From positions 59,505 to 121,001 of the forward strand of contig WELB01000080.1 in assembly GCA_009602725.1 (NCBI GenBank): a stretch of DNA of 61,497 nucleotides, in the 5' to 3' direction. The position numbers and the translations under genes are program-made. Shown piece after piece: positions 35,401 to 45,301 of the stretch (positions are counted from its first letter, which is position 1; each line of letters starts with the position of its first letter). Below the pieces are notes generated by a model. It ran no database searches, was not told where the DNA came from, and saw only the letters and a list, made by a program, of their open reading frames with translations. Source of the stretch: Spirogloea muscicola. Its lineage: Eukaryota > Streptophyta > Zygnematophyceae > Spirogloeales > Spirogloeaceae.

Positions 35401-36646
35401 AGTGCGGTAGCTGGCCATGATCGCTTCACTCTCCTTGGCCTGCTCGGCGTGATCCGGATGAGTGACCCAGACTTGACAACGCTTGCGCTGGGCACTGATC
35501 TCACCACGTTGGGCCTCAACCTGAACTCGAGGGAGAATCTTTACAAGACCTTTGCCTCTCCCTGGGCGGACGGCCCTGTTAGGGGCGAGCCAGAGTTCAC
35601 GCTGCCGGCATGCTATGTACAGCCAGCTCCCAAGTTGCAGGTATGTTGGCAGCTGTAGCCTTGAGACACCAGCTTGAGCAGTAGGCTGACTGCTGATTTC
35701 TGAAAGCTTGGAACAGGTAGCAGCGGCTGAGCAACTAGCAGGTCCTGTCAGGATCAGAATGCCTTTCCGTGGTGCCTTACCATGTTTGACAAGTGTACAC
35801 CTGCTCATATGCAGCATGGGTACTTCAACAAGTTCCAGCAAGACACGCTCTTCTACATCTTCTACAGGTTGGTGGACTGACATATGAATTGCTGTGTTGC
35901 TCGATGGCAACTATCTGACCACGTTGTTGATCTTGTGTCACCAACTTTAACAGTCTGTATGCTTTTCAATGTCGTTCCTTCGAAACGTGCATGCTCACTC
36001 CAATGTGAGTTGACAAGCACGTCTCTGGATGGTGAATGCTGTGCAGCATGCCTAATGATGAAGCGCAACTGTTTGCTGCTGATGAACTGTAAGTATCGGT
36101 GCTCTGCATATGTGATACTTGCCATTTGTGTGCTCTCACTTGCGCTTGCTGAACAATAAGTGAACAATATCATGATACACTGTATGCATGCACCAGAATC
36201 TGGCAGCTGTGCTATCTATATCTAATAAAGGGAGATATGTCTGCCCGCCCTCATTGCAACAGTTGCAACCGGGGCTGGTTCTATCACAAGGAACACCAGA
36301 TGTGGTTCACAAGAGTACCCAACACAGAGCCACTTGTGAAAACGGCATCCTATGAAAGGGGATCATACTACTTCTTTGACCCTACCGTGTGGGAAACGGG
36401 TCGCAAGGTGAGCTTGCGGCTGCTATGGTGTTCCAGGTTTGACATTGTGAAGAAGCACGGAAAGCATTGCAATTGTCCAGGGCACAGTATATTGATATCT
36501 AGCAGCATCTTTGAAAATGCTTGTGTCTTTTTTATATCTTGCGAATTCTGGTCTGAGATACTGATATGCATGTGCAGGACAATTTCGTACTGCACTATGA
36601 GGCGCTAGAAGCGAGGCCACAATTGCCTGCCACCACGACCAGGTGA
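32439..36646 (+). CDS. NOT2: CCR4-NOT complex subunit 2 (NOT2/VIP2)
   Basis: N-terminal low-complexity region: MLSTSGPAVLDPAGGTGRPF and FHHG (32439-32571), SLHSVQTNYTLQNMPSFSS (about 32752-32930), then a Gly/Ser-rich exon about 33101-33629. Next come GTQGAVSLLGNNFASAP (about 33957-34046) and SEFSIQNEDFPALPG (about 34340-34440), the NOT2 signature found in Arabidopsis VIP2. Gln/His-rich stretches follow (34900-34935, 35280-35350). The NOT-box domain reads DRFTLLGLLGVIRMSDPDLT, LGLNLNSRENLYKTFASPW (35421-35640), YFNKFQQDTLFYIFY, MPNDEAQLFAADEL, NRGWFYHKEHQMWFTR and DNFVLHYEALEARPQ to the stop at 36644. NOT2 binds NOT3/5 and scaffolds the deadenylase on NOT1, in cytosol and nucleus. The start ATG at 32439 is chosen because it aligns with the plant protein's N-terminus. 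At least ten exons. Confidence 0.92.
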
Positions 36647-37785
36647 CTGTAGAAGGAGCATTCCACTTCCCACCTTGGCTCGTGCCTTCCCTTCTTTACC
36701 TCCCTCTCCTCCCCTTTCCCTCCCTCCCCAATTCCAAAGTTACACGTGGCACCGGCTCGAGGACAGCCACCCTCCCTCATCCTGGTTTTAAGCTCCCTTG
36801 CGCATGATCGACATGCGCACGAGTCTACAATTCTTTGTGGTGGTGAGGTAGGACGCTATTGGCCTTCAAGCAGGTCATGTGCTTTTGACAGTGAAAATTC
36901 CAGCCGCCAGGTATTGTCAACGTTCCTCGAGGTTTGGTTGGGCGAGGTCACAATTCTGCCAGCTTATGCTAGAGGTGATGCATCATGTCTATCTCAAGAT
37001 ATGCAGGGTGAGTGCCACCTCATGAACCAGTCACATTCGCAGCCCGTGTACTTTACACAAGTGGCGCTTCTTCAGCAGGGACGCAGGTATTGCTTTCAAG
37101 GCATAGATATCAGTTGGCATGCAAAATATCCAACCCGTTTTTGGGCGCTTACTTGTCCAGACGTTATATCCAACCATGACAAGGTAGTGGAATCTGATTG
37201 CAAGGTACTGCCAGAAGCTGCAAATCCGATCACTAGTTGTTAGCTCCACATGTCCTGCAGCACCTGAGATGGAAGGTAATGCGCTGTGTAAAGTATGCTG
37301 GCGACAATTGCTAGCAGCAATACTCCCCAAGGGTAGTTTTTATGAGGAGATACCCTTGCTTGCAACTGGCAGTTTTCCTTGCCTCCACGCTCCCATAATG
37401 ATGAAGCAGAGACCCCTTTCGCCAAGCAGCAAGTGTCTGGGTCTTAACTTACTCACTGAAGCGGGGGAAGTCGAAGCATGAGTTAGTAACGCTTCTAAAC
37501 AGTTGTAGGGGAAGAAATAGTTGCAGGGGCGGTAACTGCAGACACCCAGCCTTCCCGAGTGGACTGCTGACAACTGCTAGATGCAAGATTATATGTGGCA
37601 TAGCAGCAGGTATGCCAGAGAGAGGCCCAGTGCATGAAAAAGTTCATGCCTGTCACTTATGAGACTCAAAAGTTGTCACTCAGACGTTCATTTACAACAT
37701 TCGCTCTGTTGGCTATAATCACAGCTCTTAATTCCTGCTTGCGCTGGCCTACTAGCAAGCCTCATCTGCTGGTTCTGTCCTGCCC
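36647..37785. other. Intergenic, no gene recognised
   Basis: 3' flank of NOT2. 36660-36735 is a pyrimidine-rich tract (CCTTCCCTTC, CCTCCCTCTCC). The short open frames show no family resemblance. It presumably includes the NOT2 3' UTR. Confidence 0.4.
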
Positions 37786-37789
37786 CCCT

Positions 37790-38660
37790 AGTACTGACAT
37801 AGTGTTGGGCTGGCCACTCACAGCCAGAGCCCTCAGTGTGCGTGGTCTTGTCTCTCCCATTGCCGCCCCCGGGGGCGGTCCGTCAGCGCCGTCCTGCTTA
37901 GCACACTCTGCGCATGGGGCTGGCCGCTCATGGCATCGCCTCCCCCATAGGAGAAGCATTCCTCCTTTGTCTTCCCATTGCTATTTCAAATCTCCCGCCG
38001 GTACCACGGGGAGCAGGCACTCCTATGTAGCAGGCTCGCTCGCGCAGGTTTGTCGCATGGGCCTGTCCGTCTCGCTGCAGGGACCATGGCACGCGCGCTG
38101 CATCTGCGTGCGGCCGTGCATTGGCTGCAGCCTCTGGCTCTGGCAAGGGGACCCGCTACCCGGAGACTAGTTTCTCCGACCTGCAACTGGTCAACAGGGG
38201 TTACTGAGTGTTTCGTAGCTACTTGATAAAGCTGTGTGCTTCTTTAGCGCTTGCCCTGGCCCCTTCGAACTCTGTTCAATTTTGTTTTTTGGGCTGGCCT
38301 CTCACAGCCACCGCCCTCCTGCGTCCTTCTCTATTTCAATGCATGCCTTTCGGGCTGGCAGCTCAATGCCACGGCCCCTCGTTCGGGGCAGCATCCAGCG
38401 GGGAAGCGCCATTCGGCTTTCGGATTTTCGGACCTTGTTCGTTCGTTTTGGGCTGGCCTTCCCAGCCCCTAGCTTCTATGGGATAGCCCTCCCCTCCCCA
38501 TGTAGAGTAGGTCCAGGCAGCCTCGGAGTACGAGTGGGCGTGGCCACAACCGCGCAAGCAGCAGACGTGAATAAAGAAAAGAATAATGAAAGGGCTCGCC
38601 TATTGAGGACAGGGGCTGGAACAGCCAGTCCACAAAGAAAAGCGCTTCCAAATTGAACTT
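37790..38660 (+). mobile_element. LINE 3' fragments with repeated stem units
   Basis: 38025-38100 encodes AGSLAQVCRMGLSVSLQ, the conserved near-C-terminal helix of subfamily C (as at 52440 and 56690). The LINE frame ends with a TTACTGAGTG tail near 38200. Four stem copies follow or precede: 37806-37828, 38288-38310, 38353-38375 and 38449-38470 (each GGGCTGG..CAGCC or close). 38590-38640 holds the reverse-oriented unit. Stacked tails of the same family. Confidence 0.65.
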
Positions 38661-38934
38661 GTAACGAATGCTGTGGATCCCCAAGCCCGGGCTGCCGGCA
38701 GAGCAAAGCGGGGAGGCATTGGAGTGGGGCTGCATCGGTAGAAATGAGCAACGGTTAGGAGGGCCCGATTTTGACCACCCCCCCCTCCCTTGCGGACCCG
38801 CCCGAGGAGAGACAGCTAGGCACCCCTCCCCCCAATCAACGGTGATTTAAACACACGTCTGATGATCACGTGCACGTGCAGGCGGCCTCGCGGCCTCCGT
38901 GGCCGCGACCCACCTCTGACGGGGTGGTCAATAA

Positions 38935-38969
38935 GCGGGTGACCACCTGACCAAGTGTAAAACAGGCCC
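38935..38969 (-). repeat. Solo Harbinger terminal repeat facing the intact element
   Basis: The minus strand reads GGGCCTGTTTTACACTTGGTC, a near copy of the terminal repeat that starts at 38973 on the plus strand, with TTA (38970-38972) between. The two ends face outwards from a shared TTA, forming an imperfect palindrome. No second end of this left element is seen, so it is a remnant or a truncated MITE. Confidence 0.65.
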
Positions 38970-39114
38970 TTAGGGCCTGTTTACAATGGGTCGCGCGGTC
39001 ACGCACGTGCTGACCGCGGGGTCAAGGGATTGGTCACCGCCACGGAGGCCGAAGGCCACCGGAACGTGCGGTATCACCTCCAAGCCCCGCCAGGTCGGAC
39101 GGCTGCCCGGCGCG

Positions 39115-40115
39115 CTAGGGCAGCAGCTTCAAACCCCGGCAGCAGCGCCGCCTCCCCCCGCCTGGTCGAGCGCCCCCGCAGGCGCACGCTCCCCCCTCCC
39201 GTTGCCGACCAGGCCTGCAGGCATAGGCCCCGAGCGGAGGCGGATCTGCTGCATCACGATAGCCGTCCTGGACCGCTGGCAGCCGTGCCCGGCGGAGGCG
39301 GAGGCGGAGACGGAGGCGGAGGCGGAGGCGGAGGCAGAGGTGGAGGCGGAGGTGGAGGCGGAGGCGGAGGCGGAGGCGGATCTGCTGCCGCAGTTCGGCT
39401 TCAAGGCTGCCGTGGCCTTGATGATGCTGGAGGGGAAGAAGGAGAGAGCACCGCGCCTCCTGTGGAGCTCCACCCAGACGACCGGCTGGCTCCGGCAGCT
39501 GCAGGTCGACTTCACCGAGCAGGACTTCCGGAAGCGCGTGAGAGTGTCTCGCAGAGTCTTTGACAAGTTGGTCCGGGCTCTCGGCGGCACGATCGAGAAG
39601 CGGGACACGAATTTCAGAGCAGCTGTGCCGGTGGAAGCGAGGGTTGCGATCACGCTGCACCGCCTGGCAACCGGAAGCTACATTAGGGCCACATCCGATC
39701 TTTTTCAGGATGGCGGAGTGCACGGCGAGCATTATCATTACGGAGGTGCTGGAGGCCATCAAAGACAACCTGCTGCTGGAGCAGGTCAAGTGGCCGACGC
39801 ACAGGGAGATGCTCGGCATGGCCGCCAGATTTGAGGAGCTGGCAGGCATCCCGTACGTCGTCGGCGCAGTCGACGGCTCGCACATCCCCATCTTAGCTCC
39901 AAGTGTTCGTCCCAAGTACTACCTTGACAGAAAGAGTCACCACTCTGTGGTCCTGCAGGTGGTCGCTGACGCGAACCAGAAGATCTGGGCCTTAGACGTC
40001 GGCCAGTGCGGCAGCGTACACGACTGCACGATTTTCAACCATAGCACGGTCGGCCAGCGGTGCGGTGAAGGGAGACTTGGAGACTACTGTCTGCTCGGGG
40101 ATGCAGCCTATCCTC
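39115..40115 (+). pseudogene. PIF/Harbinger-type DDE transposase, frameshifted and C-terminally incomplete
   Basis: A frame open from 38986 contains a Glu/Ala repeat from (GGCGGA)n at about 39293-39380, then GFKAAVALMML, FTEQDFRKRVRVSRRVFDKL and VEARVAITLHRLATGSYIRA. Around 39700 the coding moves one frame to TASIIITEVLEAI, then WPTHREM, IPYVVGAVDGSHIPI (first catalytic Asp), YYLDRKSHHSVVLQVVAD, CGSVHDCTIFNHS (second Asp) and GDYCLLGDAAYP. This is the DDE_Tnp_4 order. The expected third acidic residue, in an E-R-x-F-G type motif downstream, was not found before the terminal repeat. The copy therefore looks inactive: one frameshift and loss of the C-terminal part. It also lacks the usual second Harbinger Myb-like gene. 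Confidence 0.85.
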
Positions 40116-40403
40116 CGCAATGTTGCCGTTGTCGCAGACTACAGGCGGTATGTCAGCTGCTGCCATGGCGACCACCAGCTGCAGCTGCCCTGGGACTGCG
40201 CGGCCTTGGCAATCGCGATGGCACTATGACAGCGCTGCAGGCCAGAGCTGCCGGAGGGGGGCGAGAGGGGAGCAGGGTCGGGGAACTTTCGCATTTGAAA
40301 ATCTGTGTATTTTGGAGGGAAGGGGGTGCCAGCTGTCACAATTCGGGCAGGCCGGGCAGCGTCCTTGGGGTCCGAAGGGGGGTGGACGGGGGAGGGGGGG
40401 TGG

Positions 40404-40439
40404 TCAAAACTGGGCCCTCCTCGGGAGGAGGGCCCAGTT
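40404..40439. repeat. Perfect GC-rich palindrome inside the Harbinger element
   Basis: ACTGGGCCCTCCTC, then a GG centre, then GAGGAGGGCCCAGT: 14-bp perfect arms separated by 2 bp, near 40408-40437. It can form a very stable hairpin or cruciform on either strand. It lies between the transposase end and the right terminal repeat. Confidence 0.85.
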
Positions 40440-40639
40440 CCGGCCGCCCTCGTGGCAAACGCGGGCGTCTTCTTCTTAACGCCGCCCGAAATGAGTCCTC
40501 GTCAGCGTCCGATGTGGCGCCTCCGTGGCGAGTGACTATGACCCGGCCCGCAAGACTGTAAAAGCCGTCCGTTCCATACGCCGCGCGACACGTACCCCTC
40601 GACGCGACCCGGTGACCCAGTGTAAACAGGCGCTAAGTG

Positions 40640-41376
40640 AATATCCTACCGGGGGTAGCTGAGAAAGCCCTTCTTATATTTCATTTTTCGGCCCCTTCTG
40701 ACCTTGTCAATTGTTTCCGTACTGGCTGTTCATTGCCCTCGCCCCCTTCGGGTGAGCCACTTTCCAGTAAGAAGTGCTCGCCCTTCGAAAAGAGAGGCTG
40801 GCTTTGCCAGCTCAAAACGAATGGACAACCTCCAAAGCCAAAACAGAAAAAAGATGCCGAAGAGGACTTTCTCCCTGTACATGATGAACATGAAGAATGA
40901 CATGCCAGCCTAGAAGAAAGTGACAAGCGGCCGAAGGGGCCGGCAAGCGCGTGTGTGGGGAGGGCTCCCCTATGCCTCCTTAGCTTGGGCTTGCCAGCTG
41001 CATATCTGTCGCTCTTGCGACGAGAGTTTCGGCCTGTTTGCAGCGTGCTCAGGCTAGTGCCTTGCACCAGAAAGCTGGGCGAGCTCTAGTTGGTGGCAGA
41101 AGGGCTCCGTTTCTGGCATTTAGAATTTATTCATTGTTTAGTGACCTTGATGTTTTGACCCGTGGTCATTGAGCGGGTCAATCTGCTGTAGGTTATGTAG
41201 ATCTATAGTTGTGCTTGCCTTTGTACTTGGCCATTTGGCCTACATTTGTTTCTAATACACGGAATTGCTTTCTGCCTTCCTTCGGGCATTCTAGCGTCCC
41301 GCAAGCCATCGTTGCATGCTATGAAATGCGGCTATCATTGAGTCTACAGCGCTCCCAGGCACTCGCGATACACCAG
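40640..41376. mobile_element. LINE 3' fragments
   Basis: 40690-40830 holds tail-like sequence with GGCTGGCTTTGCCAGC (about 40796-40811). 40985-41130 encodes the subfamily B C-terminus (LGLPAAYLSLL, VCSVLRLVPCTRKLGEL in shifted frames) and 41155-41265 its 3' tail (GTGGTCATTGAGCGGGTC, CTTGCCTTTGTACTTGGCC, TTTCTAATACACGGAATT). The fragment breaks off at the assembly gap. Confidence 0.65.
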
Positions 41377-41651
41377 NNNNNNNNNNNNNNNNNNNNNNNN
41401 NNNNNNNNNNNNNNNNNNNNNNNNNNNNNNNNNNNNNNNNNNNNNNNNNNNNNNNNNNNNNNNNNNNNNNNNNNNNNNNNNNNNNNNNNNNNNNNNNNNN
41501 NNNNNNNNNNNNNNNNNNNNNNNNNNNNNNNNNNNNNNNNNNNNNNNNNNNNNNNNNNNNNNNNNNNNNNNNNNNNNNNNNNNNNNNNNNNNNNNNNNNN
41601 NNNNNNNNNNNNNNNNNNNNNNNNNNNNNNNNNNNNNNNNNNNNNNNNNNN
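41377..41651. other. Assembly gap (275 N)
   Basis: A run of 275 N. It is directly followed by GC-rich sequence leading into the ORP gene, so the promoter or a first exon of that gene may be hidden. Confidence 0.99.
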
Positions 41652-41752
41652 AGGGAGGAGGGGAGGAGGCTCACCGGAGCTGCCCGGCGGCGTTGGGGGT
41701 GTCGCAGCCGTAGAGCTCCTCCTCACGGGAGATCCACGGCAGGCTCACCCCC

Positions 41753-44111
41753 ATGCAATCGTGCCGCATGGTGCTGCGTGCGCCCTCCCGGGCCGCCGCC
41801 GCCGCCGCCGGCGCCGGCGAGGCAGGCCCCGAGGCCGGGGCCAGTGGCCGAGCCGACAAGGTGGGCCAGCCGTGTGCAGCGGCGCAGGGCCGCGGGCACA
41901 TCCGCGTGACGGCGCCAGTGAAGCTTGGGTCGTTCAACGACGAGGCGTCGCGCAAGCGCGCCAGCGGTCGCGTGCTGGGCCTCTTCTCGGGCCTCCGGTC
42001 GGGCGGCGACCTCAGCCGCTTGCAGCTGCCGCCGCAATTCAACCTCCCCAAGTCCCAGCTCCAGCTCTACGGCGAGTCCGTCTACTGCTGCGCCCAGGTC
42101 TGCTTACTGCTGCACCCAGGTCTGCTGCGACATCTCTGCCGGCCCCCCGGCCGTCCTCGAATTGCCGTCTGCCTCAGGTCTTGCTGCCACTGCAGTGGCT
42201 TTTAGCAATGCCATTTTGCCACGCAAGTCCAGCCACTGGCTGCCAACGGAATTTGACAAAGAGGCTGGTCTTTCGCCGCAGGACATTCTGGGCGCCTGCG
42301 CCAATGCCCCGACGCCGTTCGAGCGCTTCCTCAACGTCTTGCGCTGGCACCTCTCCACGACACGCATTGCCCCATTCGGCAAGGCGCCCTACAACCCCGT
42401 GCTCGGCGAGACGCACCACGTCTCGTGTGGCGACCTCAACGTCATGCTGGAGCAGGCGAGCGCCGCTCTTGTCCTGCTGTGTACTGACATCGTCCTGGAA
42501 TGCAGCACTCCTGTGTGTTGGCACTGGTTCCAGTGCCACTCCACCCGTGGTGCATGCTCTTATGAATCAAAGCGAAAGCCTTCTCTGAATTGCTGATGGC
42601 ATATGGAGTGGACGCTTGCACAGGTCTCTCACCACCCGCCTGTGTCCGCCCTGTATGCGACGAGCCTGTCAAAAAACCTGCGCATGATGTGGTGGCACAA
42701 ACCGCAACCACGTTTCATGGGTGAGCTAGTTCACCTCACACTATCAGCAACTTTGAGGACCTCTCATTCGTCTGCCGAGCTCTGGCGATTCAGCCCCCTT
42801 AGTTCTCATACTTGCAAGCTGTCTCTCAGACCCACGACATGCCCAAACAATGAGCATCATCTGGCAGGGCTGAAGTGGGCTGTAGCACTGTGAATATGAG
42901 TGCAGGCACGTGGATGGAGGCCGTGGTGCATGGCCCGCGGCGCCTGTTCCTGGATGAGTATCATGAGGTGTACGAGATGACGTGCCCAAGACTTAGCTTT
43001 CGCTTCCTGCCGTCGCCCGGGACTGAGTGGGTGGGCGAGACCACGGTCCTCTGCCAGCAGGTGCCTTTGTTGGCCGGCCATAGAAATAGCATCACAGTGT
43101 AGTTCATGGCAATCTTACTTCCCTGTGCATGCTCATTGTACATGCTCATCAACATCGAACTTTCACCAGTCACACTGACCTGTCATGAATCGGCACGCTG
43201 GTTCTGCAGACTGGCTACGAGGCTGTTGTCAAATTCAAGTCAAAATCGTTTTTCGGCATGGGAGGCGCTAACAACCGCATTGGCGGAAAGATTTGCAACT
43301 CTAGAACCAAGGAGTCATACGAGCTGAGTGGAGCGTGGGACAAGTAAGAAGAGCTTCTGCTTCAATTGAGGCAGAGCCGGAAATGTGATGTTGAGCTAGT
43401 CTGATCAAGACTGCATGGAAAGGAGAGACAAACAAATCTGTCAGCAGTGTATGTATCACTTCTTCTACTGACCCTTCGGTCATGCAACCACACTTGGTGA
43501 TGTTGCCAGGACGGTCACAATCAAGGACAGTGACACCGGCAAGTCCAGGATTTTGTATGACTTTCAGTCTGCTGTAGGAGAGGCTTCCACTCCACAGGTT
43601 GTGGCAGAGGAGGTGAGTATGTCAGACAGTTGCTTACTTTAGCCCAATCATTCTAGTCATATATGAGTCTGATGATGAATGTGACAGTGGTATGGATGTG
43701 ATAATGGCAGCTTGCAATCTGAGGATGGAGAAGTACTATGCCAAACTCAGAGGGACTTGTGCTGTGGTTTTGGAGTCGCTTGCACCAATGGAGTCCCTGG
43801 TCGTCTGGAACGAGCTCACTGGAGCGGTGCTCAATGGCAACTGGGATGTTGCACGGCAGGAGAAGCAGAGAGTTGAGGAGGCTGAGCGGGCGCTGCGTAA
43901 ACAGCGCGAAGCTGAGGGGCAGGTGTGGCAGCCGCAGTTCTTTGTCCTAGACGCGGCAGGCAACTGGGTCTGGAAGTGCGACAGAAACGCAGTTCCCAAA
44001 GCGCCCATTATCGTGGACGGGCCATGCTGCACATTACTGCGCGGCCCACCTCCGGGCTCCACACTACAGCAGCCTGAAGCTGAGGTGAAAGGGGAGAGGA
44101 AAAACGTATAG
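41753..44111 (+). CDS. Oxysterol-binding protein-related protein, plant ORP3 type
   Basis: Exons 41753-42097, 42282-42455, 42624-42720, 42906-43060, 43210-43343 and 43510-43612 join in frame, with a last exon ending at 44111 whose start (43690-43785) is uncertain. Key blocks: RLQLPPQFNLPKSQLQLYGE, PTPFERFLNVLRWHLSTTR, GKAPYNPVLGETHHVSCGDL, EQVSHHPPVSALY (the OSBP signature), GAWDKTVTIKDSDTG, VVWNELTGAVLNGNW and the basic EKQRVEEAERALRKQREAEG. It carries the ORD lipid-transfer domain without a visible PH domain, as in Arabidopsis ORP3 proteins, which move sterols or phosphoinositides at membrane contacts. The intron after EQ begins with GC (42456), and the intron after 42097 has a duplicated donor. 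The N-terminus is Ala/Gly-rich; the gap upstream leaves an earlier start possible. Confidence 0.92.
42083..42126 (+). repeat. 22-bp tandem duplication spanning a 5' splice site
   Basis: TACTGCTGCGCCCAGGTCTG (start of unit 1, 42083-42104) is followed directly by unit 2 (42105-42126), which differs at one base. Each unit contains CAG|GTCTGC, so the ORP exon 1/intron 1 boundary exists twice, at 42097/42098 and 42119/42120. Only the first keeps the reading frame with the next exon at 42282. Confidence 0.9.
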
Positions 44112-45301
44112 ATTTTAGCCATTAGTGTCCCTCTGTAAATACCTTACAACCTGCCATAGAGCTGCAAGCGGACTGGGATCACTTTGTTTGGCTGAATCCA
44201 CGTACGTTAGCACCATTGATTTGCGTAGAGGTGGATCAAGAGTCGAGCTTGTCCTGCTGCAGCCCTGGTACATAAATTCATCCGCAAATATGACGCGGCA
44301 AGAGGCGAAAACTCCCGATATTGAACTGCTGCTGCCCGAGGGCTCCTTCATAAGAGGGCGAGCACTTTCTTCTTTATAAGTCTTTCAGCGAGCAGTGGAG
44401 TTGAAGGTGGCGAACGACGCAGTGTGGCTGGGGAGCCCAAGTCCGCTAGATATTAGCACAGGCGTGAGAGAACCTTGGAGAGATATTCCGCTCTTCTCAA
44501 GGAAAAGAACAACTCTTCCAAAGCAGACGTGTGGCTGTGACAGGCCAGCCCAAGCGAAGTTTGAACCTTGACAGCTGCGAGCCCGAGCGTAGTATGAACG
44601 ACTGGTCAGTAAGCTGTGCTAGGATAGTCTTGGCCGTCCTGCCGCTGCAGGACATGCAGAGCTTTTCGTCACAGAGGCATTCTAAGAATCTACCGATGAA
44701 GAAGAAGGCACGCGGGGTGCGCATGCCATGAGAGGGAGGACAAAAGCTAAACCAGTAGATGCACTTTAATCGCAACAAATTGACTGGCGTGACCGTCTCT
44801 TGTACTAACTCCGGCGAGCCTCCTTGGCCTACATTTCTTTCTAATACACGATCTCTTTCCTTGGCGGCCCACGTCGCCGCTTCCGCCAGCCGGGCTCCCG
44901 GCCGGCGTCGTCACCCAGGCGCCTTCCGGCTGGGGCTGCCAGACGCGGCTCGGCTCCCCTCCACGGTGGCAACAGCTGCCTTGCCTCCCCGAAGCGCTAA
45001 TAGAGGCACTTTCCCTTTCTTCCTCTTTAACGTCAGCAGCGATTTAGGAACACTCCTAGAAACACCCCGAGAAACGTCGACAAAGGCGCATTCGCGAAAG
45101 CGCACACGCGGCCCGAAAGCCCCGCGCTCGCCGCGCCGCCTTGGCCCCCGCCGCCGCCCGCCCGCCGCCGCCNCCGCTGCCGCCGCCGCCGTCGCCCGTC
45201 TCCAGGGCCACCGGGCGCGCAGTCGCGGTGTGGGAGTGCTCGCAGCGCCCGTTTGGTGTGAGTGCGGCGGTGCCGTTCTGATTGGAGCTGAACAGCTCGC
45301 A
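44112..45301. repeat. LINE-tail fragments, then FES1 upstream island with single-N gap
   Basis: 44340-44370 (GGGCGAGCACTTTCTTCTTT), 44520-44570 (GTGGCTGTGACAGGCCAGCCC) and 44700-44730 (GCACGCGGGGTGCGCATGCC) are fragments of the repeat family; 44827-44860 matches the LINE 3' terminus (TTTCTTTCTAATACACG). 45110-45200 is a CCG-rich island with one N (45173), presumably the FES1 promoter or 5' UTR. Confidence 0.55.

Larger units (their letters stand above)
38973..40633 (+). mobile_element. PIF/Harbinger DNA transposon
   Basis: Terminal inverted repeats: left GGGCCTGTTTACAATGGGTC (38973-38992), right inverted GCGCCTGTTTACACTGGGTC (40633-40614), 17 of 20 matching. Flanks are TTA (38970-38972) and TAA (40634-40636), consistent with the TWA target of this superfamily. 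Length 1661 bp. It encodes the transposase described separately, and the stretch between the transposase end (about 40110) and the right terminus holds no recognised coding. Confidence 0.85.

Noticed and set aside
39115-39915. Long minus-strand frame opposite the Harbinger transposase
   Set aside because: It mirrors the (GGCGGA)n tract and the transposase codons; the plus strand carries the conserved motifs.
42098-42119. A 22-nt intron (GT..AG) in the ORP gene
   Set aside because: Family alignment (YGESVYC then DILGACAN..FERF) shows the real intron runs 42098-42281; the 22 nt are a duplicated donor unit.
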